From positions 124,001 to 188,000 of the forward strand of contig CAWBRT010000015.1 of assembly GCA_963791145.1 (NCBI GenBank): a stretch of 64,000 bases of DNA, read 5' to 3'. The notes beneath the pieces are model-generated. The model saw only the letters and a program-made list of their open reading frames with translations. It was not told where the DNA came from and ran no database searches. The translations under genes and the position numbers were made by a program. Shown here one piece after another: positions 63,489-64,000 of this stretch. Every line of letters starts with the position of its first letter. Position 1 is the stretch's first letter. The stretch comes from CAWBRT01 sp963791145. Lineage in GTDB: Bacteria > Acidobacteriota > Terriglobia > Terriglobales > Acidobacteriaceae.

Positions 63489-64000
63489 CCCCGGCGACAT
63501 ACTTCATCGAAGCCACTTACCTGCTGGCGTCCGTTCTCTTCGTGCTCGGACTGAAGGCCATGAGCCATCCCGAGAGCGCCCGCCGCGGCATGTTCTATGC
63601 CGAAGCGGGAATGCTGGCGGCCATCATCGGCACGCTCATGCATCACGAGATCGTCAGCTATCAGTGGATCATCGCCGGACTGGTGATCGGCTCGGTCGTC
63701 GGTGCGCTGATGGCCATCTGGGTGCCGATGACCGCCATGCCGCAGCGGACGGCGCTCTCGCACGCCTTTGGCGCCATGGCCGCCGCCCTGGTCGGCATCG
63801 CCGAATACAGCATCCATGGCGCGAGCCTCGGGCACCTTCACCCTGGGCGCCCTCGGCTTCGAAGTCATGCTCGGAAGCCTGACCACCACCGGTAGCCTGA
63901 TCGCCGCCGGCAAGCTCCAGGGCATGGTGCGCGGCACTCCCATACAGTTCAAGGGGCAACAGATCTTCAACCTGTTGCTGTTCAGCGGAACCGTGGTCAG
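63485..64000 (+). CDS. pntB: NAD(P) transhydrogenase subunit beta (partial, frameshifted)
   Basis: N-terminal ~170 residues of PntB; the gene runs off the right edge. It starts GTG 63485 (MTPATYFIEATYLLASVLFV), then GLKAMSHPESARRGMFYAEA, AAIIGTLMHHEIVSYQWIIA and MTAMPQRTALSHAFGAMAAA, all conserved membrane-domain words. After about 63825 a one-base shift gives FTLGALGFEVMLGSLTTTGS and LQGMVRGTPIQFKGQQIFNL to the window end. The NADP-binding domain is not in view. Completes the pntAA-AB-B operon. Confidence 0.9.

Overview
The window is a high-GC bacterial chromosome segment. Gene content and order point to Acidobacteriota, most likely class Terriglobia: rplI-rpsR-rpsF-pth-rplY-prs-tRNA-Gln-ispE, a tldD/pmbA pair, ruvX-mltG, carD, greA, and lpxI close to a Gfo/Idh gene. 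That placement is inferred from synteny and protein style, not from a marker tree. Most genes are housekeeping; there is no prophage, CRISPR array or rRNA operon.

Layout. 1-1.4 kb: edge of a PLP decarboxylase and a YfgM-like TPR protein. 1.6-7.4 kb: leftward translation and precursor block (L9, S18, S6, Pth, L25, Prs, tRNA-Gln(UUG), IspE). 7.7-11.2 kb: cupin and the TldD/PmbA protease pair. 11.5-17.8 kb: a PD-(D/E)XK-like protein, an orphan peptide ABC ATPase, a DUF2127 membrane protein, a UvrC-like GIY-YIG protein and a VTT membrane protein. 18.3-28.9 kb: FolK, Zn-ribbon protein, HU, Smr, an S9 peptidase, a coiled-coil zinc-ribbon protein, YqeY, RNase HI, a metallophosphoesterase and small exported proteins. 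29-36 kb: acyl-CoA carboxylase beta, GlyA, RpiB, an enoyl-CoA hydratase and a REC-PAS histidine kinase. 36-43.5 kb: a D-tartrate dehydratase-like enolase next to a dctA remnant, an MFS exporter, a lipoprotein/FtsX permease pair, MltG and RuvX. 43.6-51.4 kb: CarD, GreA, a CDP-alcohol transferase, a histone-H1-like protein, LpxI, a lower-GC PIN-like gene and a Gfo/Idh oxidoreductase. 51.6-64 kb: a LigD-type ligase, nitroreductase, NUDIX, a BrnT/BrnA toxin-antitoxin pair, periplasmic asparaginase, AsmA and the PntAA-AB-B transhydrogenase, which runs off the right edge.

The most unusual content is the repeats. Several families of short palindromes fill the intergenic space. One of them (family B, about 40 bp) is also inserted inside at least four protein genes (LigD, AsmA twice, a small exported protein, Gfo/Idh), where it is translated; in Gfo/Idh it carries an in-frame TAA. 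Stem sequences differ between copies with compensatory changes while the ends stay constant. A second family (A) shows the same behaviour with a conserved stem mismatch. One family B copy is nested in a family A loop, and a mini-element beside tRNA-Gln is flanked by a 15-bp direct repeat of the tRNA 5' end. Together these suggest mobile structured elements, comparable in style to Rickettsia palindromic elements.

Two further general features. At least ten genes have a TANNNT-like box 6-7 nt before the start codon and no Shine-Dalgarno, which suggests leaderless transcripts. About fifteen conserved genes contain single-base frameshifts (rpsR, prs, ispE, pmbA, asmA and others); because several are essential, sequencing or assembly indels are the simplest explanation, so frameshifted genes are annotated here over their full span.
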